Under the pieces are notes generated by a model, which was not told the origin of the DNA, made no database searches, and saw only the letters and a list, made by a program, of their open reading frames with translations. Below, piece after piece: positions 11,351-22,491 of a stretch of DNA of 64,000 bases (the stretch's first letter is position 1; every line of letters begins with the position of its first letter). The position numbers and the translations under genes were made by a program. The DNA comes from Diphasiastrum complanatum (taxonomy: Eukaryota; Streptophyta; Lycopodiopsida; Lycopodiales; Lycopodiaceae): positions 41,049,631-41,113,630 of the forward strand of contig CM055102.1 of NCBI GenBank assembly GCA_029204225.1. The letters are read 5' to 3'.

Positions 11351-12690
11351 CTATTGGAGCATATTGTCGGAGGCCAATGTGAAATTTCTCAACCAAATTG
11401 TCTCCTTGATAGCCTGTGATGCTGCAATGTACTCAGATTCTATCGAGGACAATGCAAGGGAGGTTTGCTTTCGACTGTTCCAGAATATCGGACAATTGAC
11501 AATTGAGCAAAAAGACCAATCCAGAAGTGTTTTTTTTTTTTTTTTTTTTTTTTTTGTGTTGACATCACTTGCCATTAGAGGAGTTCTAAATCCAAAAAAA
11601 CATCCCTAACAAAGATTCTCTTTATATTTTTCTCAAAACGTTTTACACAAACCAATCAGAACACTTGAATTTGAAATCTATGTAACGTAGCTCATTAAAA
11701 TTGAATTTTTTTTTTCTTGATAACACTACAATTCGGCGTCAGGGGGTAGCCTTCAAGCATGACATGTTATTCATAGTATAACATGTAATTTATCATAAAA
11801 AAAAAAAATACTATAACTTTTTTAACTGTAGCTTTAATTAAGACAAAATTTATATCATTGCAACAAGCTCGATGAGAGCTTTCCAATAACACCATGCATG
11901 ACCTACTTTCGAGCTATCGTTCAAAAGTTATAGCTAATCCAAGTTTTTAGAAAACCTAATATCCCTTTTATGCACCCATATAATACCCTTTTGATAAGAG
12001 GGTGTTCAATCCGCGCGCAGAAGAGAAATTTGATTAAGAGGGTCCTTTATCTATGCAATTCTGGTAATTCATATCAATAAACTTTGTTAATCTACATGGC
12101 TTTCCTTATAGGGTCTTTTTTGGATTCATAATTACTCTACTGCCAATTTGCATATATATATATCCATGCAATGGATGGATATTTTTTGGATCAGTCTTTT
12201 CATAGCATATGTAGAGATCCACTGTGATTCGAACATATCTAATGACTCTTAACAGAGCATTTTAATGGATCATTCTAGGATTGGCCATAACTTGGCTCCA
12301 AGCGTTGACTGCATATGCAAGATCATGCCTAGTGGAGATCATTGCATACATGAGAGATCTGTAAATCGACTGAATGGATATCGATCTATTTAGTCCTTCT
12401 CTTTGGTTTGAGGGCATTGCTCTTTGGACAATTTGGGACCTGGATCCATGAGAGAATGTACAAGCTTGTAATTCATAAATTCGAATTTTGAAAGCATGTT
12501 GAAGATATATTTTTGCTGAATAATGTAGCGTAGCTTCTTGTTTTTGTCTTTGTGAATTTGTGTACCAAGACAGTAGTGAGCTTCTCCTAGATCTGTCATT
12601 TCGAATTCTTGAGATAACATCCTCTTGGCATTCATTATCATCTCAATATTATTGCTAAATAGAAATGTATCATCCACATAGTGTGATGAT
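11351..12690 (-). pseudogene. Ty1/copia RT-RNase H remnant
   Basis: Minus-strand pieces in order: RT box HYVDDTFLFSNN followed by FEMTDLGEAHYCLGTQIHKD (about 12690-12390); YAMISTRHDLAYAVN and YVRITVDLYI (about 12350-12200); RNase H WNSRKQTSLALSSIESEY then AIKETIWLRN (11500-11370). Stops, frameshifts and AT insertions separate them. Integrase and upstream regions are missing. Confidence 0.8.
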
Positions 12691-13629
12691 TATAAAGTGT
12701 TCGATGCAATGTTTGTGGTTGGCAATCCCAATGCCGCTGCATAAACATCTTTAGTAATGGATATTGTCTTGTTCCATACATTTACTGTAATATTTGCATT
12801 TATCAATATACAAAATTTCCAATATGAATTCTTCTCAAGCAACGTTCATCAACATTATTTCTAATCTGCATTGAGTCACAAGTGGTGCAATCTGCTTGAA
12901 GTGAGGCCATGAGCGAATTTTCCAACTGATTTTAGCTACTACTAAATCCACCATATTCGTAATATTGATCATAAGGGTTGCGAGATTGGAAATCATCTGA
13001 TAGCAAATAGCAATCACAATTTGGAGACAAGGATGTAAAATAGCGCTATGCTTTTTCATTCATTTAGGAAAGTTAATCAAAATGAGAAGCCAATTAAGTT
13101 TTGGATAGGCACATTTGGATCCATTATTAGTTGTAATGACACGTGTCCTTGTATAATTCTTTCTTCGCCATTTATTAAATGATCTCAAAACATGGAACAT
13201 GATATTAAATGACTTGTAAAGAGACTTTTAAAAAAATATGCTCAAATGAATTAAAGGTAGTCCTCTAAGTAAAGGGTATCCTCTAAAAGTAAGGGTACAT
13301 TCAAAACAATGAAAAGACGTCACAAGATGAAAATGAATACCTCGAAATAAAGAAAGAACATTTTAAAATTCAAGAAAAATTCACAAAAATTTGAGAAAAA
13401 ATTCGGGAAAATTTGATTAAAAAAAAATTGAAAAAATTTAACCTCTTAAATAGGGTTTTTCTTCATAATTAGTAATAGAAAATTTTGTGGTTTTGAAAAT
13501 AGACAAAATAAACAAAATACATGCACAAAAATGAATAATTAATCGAACAAAAAATTGACAACTTTGTTGACAAAAATGTCGACTCGATGTCGAATAAGTA
13601 AAATGAAAACAAATAAGAATACACTAAGT
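12691..13629. other. Degenerate sequence between retroelement fragments
   Basis: No reliable domain. A minus-strand frame near 12830-13060 (RNPYDQYYEYGGF, ADCTTCDSMQIRNN) could be gag-derived but is not assignable. Confidence 0.3.
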
Positions 13630-13945
13630 GTAGTATTTCTTCAATTTGGAGCCGTTGACTCTTGTGGGTTGTAAATTTTCCTCCAAATCTGCCAATCATA
13701 TGGATCCATTATCGAATATCTCAATCACTTTGTAGGGTCCCATCCATCTTGTGTGTAATTTTCCAAGAAACTTCAAGTGTCGAGTATTGTACATGAAAGC
13801 ATAGTCTCATTCTTTTATCACAATTTTTTTAATATGAGAATCGAATTGTTACTTACATTTTGCTTGAACAATCTTGGTTTCCTCCATTGATGTGAAGTTT
13901 TTAGCACGTGTGAACTTCACTACACACCCTATAGGATCTTTATGA
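13630..13945 (-). pseudogene. Ty3/gypsy pol C-terminal fragment
   Basis: The minus strand reads FMYNTRHLKFLGKLHTRWMG, PYKVIEIFDNGS and then LQPTRVNGSKLKKY. This is the segment after the integrase core typical of plant gypsy polyproteins. A fragment reading VKFTRAKNFTSMEETKIVQ precedes it. One internal stop is seen. Confidence 0.75.
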
Positions 13946-13947
13946 GG

Positions 13948-14597
13948 TGTTGTGATTGCACAAGAATGATCAAAGAACAGTTTACTTGAAAAATCCATGG
14001 CAAGAGCACAATGGCATACCACAGACTCAAAAAACTAACCTATCAAAAATAATTCTAAGTGTTATAATGGGAAAAACAGGCTGCTCTCGAGTAGAGAGAG
14101 AAAATGGACACCAAAAACTTGAGTAGAGAGAGTATGAGCCAAAAATACCAAGATCTCAATATTCACAATATGGCAAAACAAGCCAAAGTTTCCCTACATC
14201 AATGAGGCTCGAGTTCCTATAGTGGAGCTGCATGGAATGTCCACATCTTTCAGTTAACTCCTCTATCATAGATCCACATGTATAACTGCATGCATGGCTA
14301 TTGCATGGATTGCATGTCAGCTTCCTAAGCTACCTAGGCATGTGTAGATCATATAAACTATTTTGCATGTTGCATGCACTGATTGCATGTTGCATGCATG
14401 CATTCTAACTAACATTGCATGTCATCTAAACTTTTGCATGACATCATAAATGAATATACCTAACTCAAACTTGACCTATTCTAGAAGGTTATGTCCTCAA
14501 TTCACATACCTTAATGTACAATCAAATATACAAAAGAAATAAGATGAGCATAGCTCCCAAAGTCAACATAGGAAGATATGTTTTACCATTTTTCACA
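13948..14597 (-). repeat. Copia A 3' LTR
   Basis: It starts TGTGAAAAATGG at 14597 on the minus strand, directly after the purine tract TAAGGAGGAG and the end of RNase H. A plausible terminus (CAACA, plus-strand TGTTG) lies at 13948. Length is about 650 bp. It carries a dense cluster of TGCATG words. Confidence 0.6.
14285..14440. promoter_or_regulatory. Cluster of RY-type TGCATG motifs in the copia A LTR
   Basis: About eleven TGCATG/CATGCA words occur within some 150 bp. RY motifs bind plant B3 factors of the ABI3/FUS3/LEC2 class. Whether these act is unknown; the tract might simply be a degenerate short repeat. Confidence 0.5.
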
Positions 14598-14615
14598 CTC
14601 CTCCTTAAAATACAA

Positions 14616-16478
14616 CTACCTATTCACCATAGACTTTGAGATCAAGCCAAGATTTGATCTCATCTTGTCAAATATATTCTTGAGCAATAACTTGGTGAAA
14701 AGATCTGCAACACAATTTGAAGATCCAACATGCTCCAATAAGATCTCTTTCCCAATTACTTTCTCTTTTACAAAGTGACGTGCTACCTCGATGTGTTTGC
14801 TCCTTGCATGGAATACAAGATTGTTTGCAAGAGCCTGATCCGAGATGTTATCATTCTTGATAATTGGAAGGTCTTCATCTCCATAACACTTTAGCTCCAT
14901 GATTAGCCTCTTGATCCATTAAACTTCCTTTGTGGTGGTTGTAAGAGCTTTGTACTCAGCTTCAGAAGATGACAAGGATATAGTTGCTTGCTTCTTTGAT
15001 AGCCAAGAAACTAGATTTCCTCCAATAAAAACCGTGTAAGCACTTGTGGATTTTCTATTCACTTTGTCTCTTGCAAAATCTGAGTCTGAAAATGAAACCA
15101 AAGTTAGATCTTCTCCTTTATAGATCAATGCATAGTCTAAGGTAGAAGATACATATTACAAGATTTTCTTTGCCAATTTCCAATGACATATCTTTGGATC
15201 CTGCATGTATTGGCTTAATTTGTGCACACTGAAACTTAGATCAGGCCTAGTCACTATTAACCATATAAGAGAGCCAATAAGACTCCTTTAAAGAGTGACG
15301 TCCTCGAAGGAGCGTTCATCCTCTTTTATAGAAACTTTTACAATGTGCTCCATTGGTGTATCTATGCCTTTACAGTTTTCCATATGAAATTTCTTAAGCA
15401 TGGAAAGAGCATATCTACTTTGACTTATAAAAGCATGATCTTTCCAAAAGTCAATTTCTAGGCCTAAAATGTAGTGAAGAGCTCCTAGATCTTGCATCTT
15501 AAATTCACTACCAAGTGCACATTTAGTTTCTTCAACTAGCTCCTCATTATTTCTACTAAGAATGATATCATCCACATAGATAAGAAGAATAACTACAAAG
15601 TTATTTACAAACTTAATGTACAATAAAGGGTCATATTCACTAAGATGAAATCTGAGTGATATGAGAAAGGAGTTGAGCCTTGAATACCAAGACCTTGGTG
15701 CTTGTTTTAGTCCATAGAGACTTTTGAACAAAAGACAAACTTTTGTTTCTTCACCAACTTTTACAAATCTAGGTGGTTGCTCCATGTAGATCTCTTCCTC
15801 AAGGTAACCATTGAGGAAGGCATTAGAAACATCGAGTTGAAACATCCTCTAATTGTAATAACATGCAAGAGAAATGAGAATTCTTATAGTTACCATTTTT
15901 GCAACAGGTGCAAAAGTGTCTTCATAGTCAAGACCTTTGATTTGAGAGTATCATTTGGCACAAAGTCTTGCTTTGAATTTGTTGATGGATCCATCATTGT
16001 TGTACTTGGTTCTGATTACCCATTTGCGTCCAATAACATGCATGTTGCTAGGTGGCTCCACAAGCTTACATGTATTGTTTGACATCAAGGCTTTAAACTC
16101 GAGGGTTATTGCTTCAACCCATTCCTTGGATTGAAGTGCTTCTTGGACATCTTCAAGCTCTTCATCTGATATGAAGAATGCATGATAGGAAGTCTCACCT
16201 TCCACTTGCCTTCCTTCTTTGTCATATGTGAGCCTTATTGGCTCGAATCTTTCTCTTGTGGATCTTCTAGGTGTAGGTGCTTGAAGCTGCTCCTCCTCAA
16301 GCTTTGGCCCCACCACATCTTGAACAACATCATGATTAATGATTGTAGATCCTGCATGAGATTCCTTGATCTTTGCCTCATCCAAGTTAAATTTTTGATC
16401 TTCATGGAAGATCACATCTTTACTTACAACATTCTTGTCAGTAGAGGGAACATAAACTTTATATGCTTTCTTAGTGTC
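14616..16478 (-). pseudogene. Ty1/copia A pol (IN C-term, RT, RH)
   Basis: Reading minus from 16478: integrase end KAYKVYVPSTDKNVVSKDVI; RT start KWVIRTKYNNDGSINKFKAR (about 16010-15960); RT core MFQLDVSNAFLNGYLEEEIY, LYGLKQAPRSWYSRL and LLIYVDDIILSRNN (15845-15288); RNase H SFSDSDFARDKVNRKSTSAY, SLSSSEAEY (15128-14919), then HARSKHIEVARHFVKEKV and CVADLFTKLL (14900-14616). The frame is broken near 15950-15850, 15288-15128 and 14910. The upstream integrase, protease and gag are cut off at 16478, where an LTR of another family abuts. Confidence 0.85.
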
Positions 16479-17012
16479 AGAAATGGTGAACTCCTGCAAA
16501 CGAGCCTTGACTCAAAGGTCGAACAATTCGCGAAAGTCAACGTGCTTCCAGGACAAACGAAGGATGAACTATTCGCAAACCATTCGTGAAAATCAAACAT
16601 GCCTCCAAGACCGCAAAAACCGCAAAGCAACGCAAAACGAAAAGAGATGAAAGAAACGAAAGGAAATGAAAGGAATGAAAGGGAATCTTTCGCACTGCCA
16701 GCTGGCAGCTCAACGGGCTTGGAGTCTTAAACTTCATGCCCAACTGAAATGGGTAGCAACAACGGAGAGTAACTGATTAGTTGATTAGCATTAACTACTT
16801 TTGTAATTCTTTGTTTAGCTATCTTGTAAATTCCACATAGTGGAGACAAAAAATTCTTCTGGATCAAAATAGATACAATGAGACACAGAGAATGTGCGTG
16901 AGTAGAGGAAAAAAGAAAAAGACTAGAAAAAAAATAGATGTGCATGAAAGTTTGCCAACGAGCAAAACACAACAAAAGAGTAGAGCGTCAGGCCGCCAAT
17001 GAGCGAGAGCTA
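16479..17012 (+). repeat. LTR of copia family B, left (plus) copy, truncated
   Basis: It begins TGTCAGAAATGGTGAACTCC and is recognisably the reverse complement of 18331 downward for about 530 bp. Shared landmarks are AACTGATTAGTTGATTAGC, CTTGGAGTC and GCCAATGAGCGAGA/GCCAACGAGCGAGA. The start lies exactly where copia A coding sequence ends. Similarity to the other copy stops near 17012. Confidence 0.7.
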
Positions 17013-17599
17013 GTTGATTAGGCTTGATAGTCATCTTCACCTACTCTACTTCATGTTGGATGGAATTTTTGGAATCTATCTTTTGCTTTATGATGATTGC
17101 ATTGTTTTCACTAACTTTAGTGGAAGGCCGAGATCAAGCATTGAGGAGATCTTGTGAGATCTAGACCATATGTTTGAGAGGGAGTATTTTTAGATGTTAA
17201 GGTCTGAAGATATTCACATGTAAAAAATCTTTAATGTTCAAGTGGAAGATTAAGAGGTTGATATTGATGAGCTTCATCGACATAAAAGGAAAGGTAGCAA
17301 TTTGGAGCTAGTCAAGTGCACCAAAGAGGAGCCGGGTGGACAAAACAATTTGGATATTCTTTTGTAGGTGTTTGAAGACTCAAATAAGGTCAAGGGAGCA
17401 GCAAGGAAGTGTTGTTCAAACCTACTTTACTTGTTCTATCTCATGTTTGAGCAATTTCATGTGAATGTGTGTAGATTGTCAAGATATGGTTGTCGCAAAA
17501 GCGAAACTTTTTTTTTTTTTTTTTGTTTTCATTTTTGTATTCGCGAACAATTTTGTGTCTTTGAATTTTCTTTTTGTGTGGAAGCTTTTATAGGATCTT
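17013..17599. other. Spacer between inverted LTR copies
   Basis: No domain recognised. It contains a T16 run at about 17509-17524. The part near 17500-17599 may be the remaining R/U5 side of the right LTR. Confidence 0.35.
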
Positions 17600-18331
17600 A
17601 GACACACAACTACACATCATAGAACACATTCTATCCTAGCAATTAAGACACAGACAGAACAAGACAGGGAGATGCACAAAAATAGAGCGACTGTATTATC
17701 AGTTTAGTTATAGAGCAAGATTGTCAGTGTCTCGCTCGTTGGCGGAGTGACACTCTGCTCTTTCACTGTGTTCTGCTCATTGGCAGACTTTCATGCATAG
17801 CTCTATTGTTTCTAGTATTTTTCTTTCTGCTCCACTCGCTACGTCTCTCTCTGTCTCTTATAGATCGCTCTATTCAAACTACTTGTTATGATCCAGAGAG
17901 GATAGTTTATACCTCCACAATGTGGAGTTTACAAGATGGCTAAACGCAAAAATCACAAGACTAGTTAACGCTAATCAACTAATCAGTTAGTCTCCGTTGT
18001 TGCCTCTCGTTTCACCTGGGCATGAAGTCTACGACTCCAAGCTCATTGAGCTACCAGCTGCCAGCGCGAAAGATTCCTCTTTGTTTGTTTCGTAATCTCC
18101 TGTTTTCTTTCGTTCTTTTAGTTTTCTTCGTAGTTTTTCGTTTTGCATCCCTTTGCGGTTTGCGGTCCTGGAGTTGTGTTTACGATTCACAAATGATTTG
18201 CGAATTGTTCGTGCTTCGAGTCAAGGGACGTTGACTGTCGTGAATTGTTTTCATTCGACCTTCGTTTCTTGTTCGTGCTGCGACAAAGTGCAGGAGTTCA
18301 CCATTTCTGACACTCCCTCTTGAACCTTACA
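17600..18331 (-). repeat. LTR of copia family B, right (minus) copy
   Basis: On the minus strand it starts TGTCAGAAATGG at 18331, immediately after the purine tract TTCAAGAGGGAG and the end of a copia RNase H frame, so it is a 3' LTR. It is rich in TTCGCGAA-like and ACGAA words. The distal end is uncertain. Confidence 0.65.
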
Positions 18332-18830
18332 GCTTTGTATGTTTAATCCAATTGTCTTTCTGTGCTTGGCAAAGAGTGGCTTGTCGAGCGGTTTCGTTAG
18401 CAGATCTACAATCATGTCTTCTGATTTTATATACTGGACTTGGAGCTCTCCTTTCGAGATTAAATCTCAAATGTGATGGTACTTCAGAGGTATGTGCTTT
18501 GTCTTTGAATGGAAGACAGGATCCTGGGACAGATAGATGGCACTCTGAGAGTCCATCTTCATCATGCTTGGCCCTTCTTGTAGTATTTCGAAGGTATACA
18601 GCTCCTCTTCGACGTTGTCATTGAGAAATGCTATCTTGACATCCATTTGGTGCATTTCGAGGTCTTCTACGGCTGCAAATGTAATCAAAGTCCTGATTGA
18701 CTGCATCTTGACGATAGAATTGAATTTTTTTTGAGAATCCACTATTTAGACTTGAGTGAATCCTTTAGCAACTAGCCGTGCTTTCCATTTAACCCAGAAT
18801 GGATGCTCTGGTAGATCAATTAACTGGCAC
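18332..18830 (-). pseudogene. Copia B pol with internal RT-RH deletion
   Basis: On the minus strand the RT start (WVKWKARLVAKGFTQV; FAAVEDLEMHQMDVKIAFLN) runs in one frame directly into the RNase H end (MKMDSQSAIYLSQDPVFHSK; MIVDLLTKPLDKPLFAKHRK). The RT catalytic region and first half of RNase H are missing without a frame break. A stop near 18745 and 5' truncation make it non-functional. Confidence 0.8.
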
Positions 18831-18838
18831 AAAAAAAG

Positions 18839-19110
18839 ATCTCAAAATCAGATATCATTAGATTAGGATTCATCCAAGTGATCTGCAAAAGAATAGTTTT
18901 CAAACCAAGTTTAGACATTATGAGTCTTTCATGCTTCCTTTTGGGTTAACGAATGCATTTGTCGCATTTCAACAGATGATGAAAAATATGTTTGTCCAAA
19001 TCTAGATCAATTCGTAGTTGTATTGTTAGATGATATCCTCATTTATAGTATAACTCTTAAGGAGCATGTGAATCATATCAACATTGTCTTATAGATTCGT
19101 AGATGTGGCT
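18839..19110 (+). pseudogene. Ty3/gypsy RT fragment
   Basis: The plus strand encodes [20 protein letters not shown] and FVVVLLDDILIYS (the DD box), with stops. It is the central RT palm of a gypsy element, opposite in strand to the adjoining copia B. Confidence 0.8.
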
Positions 19111-20230
19111 CTATTGGTATCAAAATCAATGAAAGAATAGTCGTTGTCCCAGCGATGGACAACAAGATAATAAAGCTTGTTTTTATCTAAATTTTTGGTG
19201 TATGTCTGGCCGCCAGTCCAGCGATGGTGTACAGATGGCTATGAAATGGTTCATTTTCAAAATTTGTTTTCCAGAATACACTTACAGTCCAACGATTAAC
19301 AAACAGAACGCTACACTCTTTGTTTTATCACAAAAATATTTAGAATAAAGATGATGTCTGGTGGACAACAAATGGTTATGTAAACTCAACACTTTAAATG
19401 TCATTTTAACATCTCTTCTCAAAGGTTTTATCTATCTCATATAGAAGATATATCATTTGGCTATCCATTCTGGTTGGACTTGATCGTTGGTAGAAACAAC
19501 GATTGTCTGAATACTGTTGGCTGCACGTTTGCTTGAAAGTCATCTTGATAGAAACAAGACTGATAATCCACAGTAGAAATGCAGAACTGTGCCTAAGTGT
19601 CGCATTTTGGGGAAATGCAAAAAAGGCAAAGCTGTTGCAAAATAGTTTAAACTGTTGAACTATGCTAGTTTCGTATTTTTGGGGAAATGCGAAAAAGATG
19701 AAGCTGTCACAAACATAGCTCATTTCTGCAGACTGTCACGACACTTAGAGCATTTTTGTAGATTGTTGCGAAAGTAATGTATTTCTGCAGACTTGTTATA
19801 AATGCTAATTTCATGGAAGTCCTTAAAGATGGCCAAGTCTTCAATGACTTCAAATTATTGAACTTAGCATCTGAACTTGAAATTATGATAGGATTGGTTA
19901 CCCTTTGCTGAAGATTAGCCGGTGTAGACGTTCTTCAAATAAATTGGCTGTCTGAGTTGTAATTTTTGTTTGTCCGTAAACTGTGGGCTTAATTTCCAAC
20001 ATTCATCACAACTAGCTTAATGGCAAAAATTGCAGGTTTTATCTTTGCAAGGCCCCATGTTGCACATAGCTTTGTTGAAATCGGATTACCTCTTAGTTGG
20101 TACAGATTCAGGTAGAGCTGGTGAAGGTTCTTCTTGGTGAATAATAAAGTTTTTACAGCTTGGCGAGGATTAAAATAAATTTTTTGGATGATCTTGACAA
20201 ATCTAACCTTTGCTGAACTCAAAAATGATG
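19111..20230. other. Retroelement-derived non-coding sequence
   Basis: No confident domain. Near 19600-19790, related segments of about 80 bp each contain GGGGAAATGC-A/G-AAAA and AGCTGTT/AGCTGTC words. GAAGGTTC-type words appear from about 20120, marking approach to the gypsy X leader. Confidence 0.35.
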
Positions 20231-21058
20231 AGATACTATATTTAGAATCCTCAGAAAAGTAGGCAAAGATTTCAACGAAGGTTCAAGAGTAATACTATTA
20301 TTTTTGCAAAAAAAAAAAAAACATTTTTGGACAAAAGTAGGTCAATATGACAACTGGCCTTGACTTAACGTTCGTCTTACTCACTGATTATCAAAAATAA
20401 TATGTTAGACTGACTCTGACTCAGGCGAAGGTTCTTTTCGGAGAATTGATATTTTTGTAGAAAGGTGTTAAGTTTTTACAAAAGGGTAAGAACAGTCACT
20501 TTGGCCTTCTATTTTTGGTATTAATCTTTGTTGATCTCATAGTAGATAGATCTGAATTACACCTATCGGACGAAGGTTCTTTTTCTATTTTTTAGAGGTT
20601 TTGGTGGTAGTCTGATTGTTTTTGTTATGTTTCTGGAGATCTGTTGGGAATTAATCTTCACCCTCCAAACTAAAGATACTCTATATGAAGGCGGTGCTGT
20701 CTGCAACTCGGTGAAGGTTATTTTTCAGAGAGCAAGAAGTTATCAAGTCTGATGATGAAATTGTCTTCTTCTTCACCAAATTTCGCAAAAAGGAATGATT
20801 TTTGTTGTTTTCTCTGATTTCTCAGATCCAAATGGATCTTAAGAATTTTGATCTGTATGGCTTCCCTTGCTCAACAATCAAATTGGATTTCAAACAAGCA
20901 AAACCACTCAAATCAAGCAAAATAGCTCCCAATCTAACCCTACAATCCAATTTTAATCCTACTTATGCCAAAACAAGATTCCTAAATGCAAGCTAACATC
21001 TATCCAAACATGCTGAAACTGAAAAATTGGTGTAGCTCCCTGGCAACGGTGCCAAAAT
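20231..21058 (-). mobile_element. Gypsy X copy 1: leader region
   Basis: Minus-oriented internal leader below the LTR. It aligns by eye with 55.9-57.0 kb, sharing GATCAAGAGTAATACTA-like, AGTAGATAGATCTGAAT and CACTCAAATCAAGCAAAAT blocks in the same order. It holds several (G/C)GAAGGTT words. Coding parts of this copy are not seen. Confidence 0.7.
21036..21054 (-). other. Primer binding site, tRNA-Asp-like (gypsy X copy 1)
   Basis: Minus-strand TGGCACCGTTGCCAGGGAG lies four bases from the LTR end. It closely matches the complement of the plant tRNA-Asp 3' end (TGGCGCCGTTGCCGGGGAG), a known gypsy primer. Confidence 0.7.
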
Positions 21059-21232
21059 TGTAGTGGGCTATTTCCTATCCTAGCCTCAACCCTAGATCCG
21101 AGCACACAAGCATCAAGGAGACGAGGTTAGTTGTCATGCGGAGGTTCGTTCCCATGAGAGCGATAGCATAATTACACTAAGATCCATTAACACTACATCC
21201 ATAAACCCTAGTCCACAATGATAGAAACTCGC

Positions 21233-21312
<80 letters not shown>

Positions 21313-21809
21313 AAGCATAAGAACATTCAATTCCAATAAGCATCAAATCCAATATTTAGCAAACACAAAAAAAGCATGAGAGAGGGAGGAAGAAAGATAG
21401 AGAGCAAGGATATTCATGATCCATTCCATAAGAGGGCCAACCTGCTTGTATTGAAATGAAGAGAAAACATGTACAATGATTCGAAACTACCACTTATATA
21501 GTGGATTGGAGGCCAATTCCTACCTCCCTAACTATTCAAATTTAGAAAAGAGTGGGAACCCATTCAATAATTGGAGGGAACCAATTTGAAATTGAATTTT
21601 GGTGGGAACCCCTATTTTATTCACTAACTTGACTTTTGGGTCTTGCGACATTAGGAGTTCCACAAAAAGGCCTAAAGCCCTTTTAGTAACTTGTAACTAA
21701 TCAAATAACTATGTGATCATCGGGTTGGACTTACACACGTAGAGTGCCAAATCCCTCTCACTTATTAATTAGGGTTAGGGTTGCCTTGGGATCCGCAAAC
21801 TCTCCAACA
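21059..21809 (-). repeat. Gypsy X 5' LTR, copy 1
   Basis: A 751-bp TG...CA unit matched across its length with 57000-57733. The element reads from 21809 (TGTTGGAGAGTTTGCGGATCC) to 21059, followed by the primer site. It contains a TATATAAG-type box near 21495-21502 and an expanded CT tract. Confidence 0.8.
21236..21307. repeat. (CT)36 tract inside the gypsy X LTR
   Basis: A 72-bp pure CT tract located where the sister LTR (57208-57231) has only a short imperfect CTTTCTCTC tract. Confidence 0.95.
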
Positions 21810-21820
21810 TCTCTCGGTTA

Positions 21821-21833
21821 GCACACACACACA

Positions 21834-21917
<84 letters not shown>
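21821..21917. repeat. Compound (CA)n(CT)n microsatellite
   Basis: About 15 bp of CA then about 82 bp of CT, starting 12 bp beyond the gypsy X LTR. Confidence 0.95.
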
Positions 21918-21920
<3 letters not shown>

Positions 21921-21951
21921 TCAATCCTTATATCTCTAGAACATTAGAGAT

Positions 21952-22011
21952 CACATGTGCACGTGCGCGCGCGTGCGCACGCGTGCGCGCGCACACACAC
22001 ACACACACACA
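21952..22011. repeat. 60-bp strictly alternating pyrimidine-purine tract
   Basis: CACATGTGCACGTGCGCG followed by mixed GC/GT/CA dinucleotides and ending in (AC)n. No alternation break was seen. Such tracts, especially CG/CA-rich ones, favour Z-DNA. Confidence 0.85.
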
Positions 22012-22491
22012 AAATGATCCACAAAGGACACTTATATCCTTGAGCAAAGGAGAAGCCTCAATGAGTTCAAGATTGCTATTGATTACAAAATGTTCCTAGT
22101 TTGTGGACTAGTCAAGCTAGTGTGCAAAATCTTGGTAATCAACACTTATGCCTAACTTGTGATCTTGATTTCCATTGTCATTATGAGTCATGGAGGTCTC
22201 AGATTTCTTTCATAATGGTGCAGCTATTTTCAAGGAGGAGCTTTCAAGTCAAAGATCTTCTTCCAGCATGGAAGGAATCAAAGGAAAAGGTGCAAAGATG
22301 GTGGAATGCTCATCACGGAAATTGGCAAAATATTTCCACCTAGCCTCTCATGGCTATGGTGAATGGGTTGCTACCACAAGTCCATTGGCTGGTTTTTACA
22401 ACACATTCATGCCAAGGGATCACTTGAGAAGCTAGGATTAGCCTCTAAAGTTTTTAGATTGATCTAGTATCTCATCAAGCTAATTTTTGAG
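22012..22491 (+). other. Possible gypsy pol 3' end remnant
   Basis: Short overlapping plus-strand ORFs (22101-22435) with no recognised domain. They immediately precede an LTR, as 49200-49640 does before a related LTR, so they may be the decayed 3' part of the same kind of element. Confidence 0.3.

Noticed and set aside
16424-16743. Minus-strand frames extending copia A beyond 16478
   Set aside because: They read through the inserted LTR of another family; landmarks match the LTR at 18.3 kb.
21768-21785. TTAGGGTTAGGGTT telomere-like words in both gypsy X LTRs (also 57696-57706)
   Set aside because: Only two units, conserved as part of the LTR; not a telomeric array.
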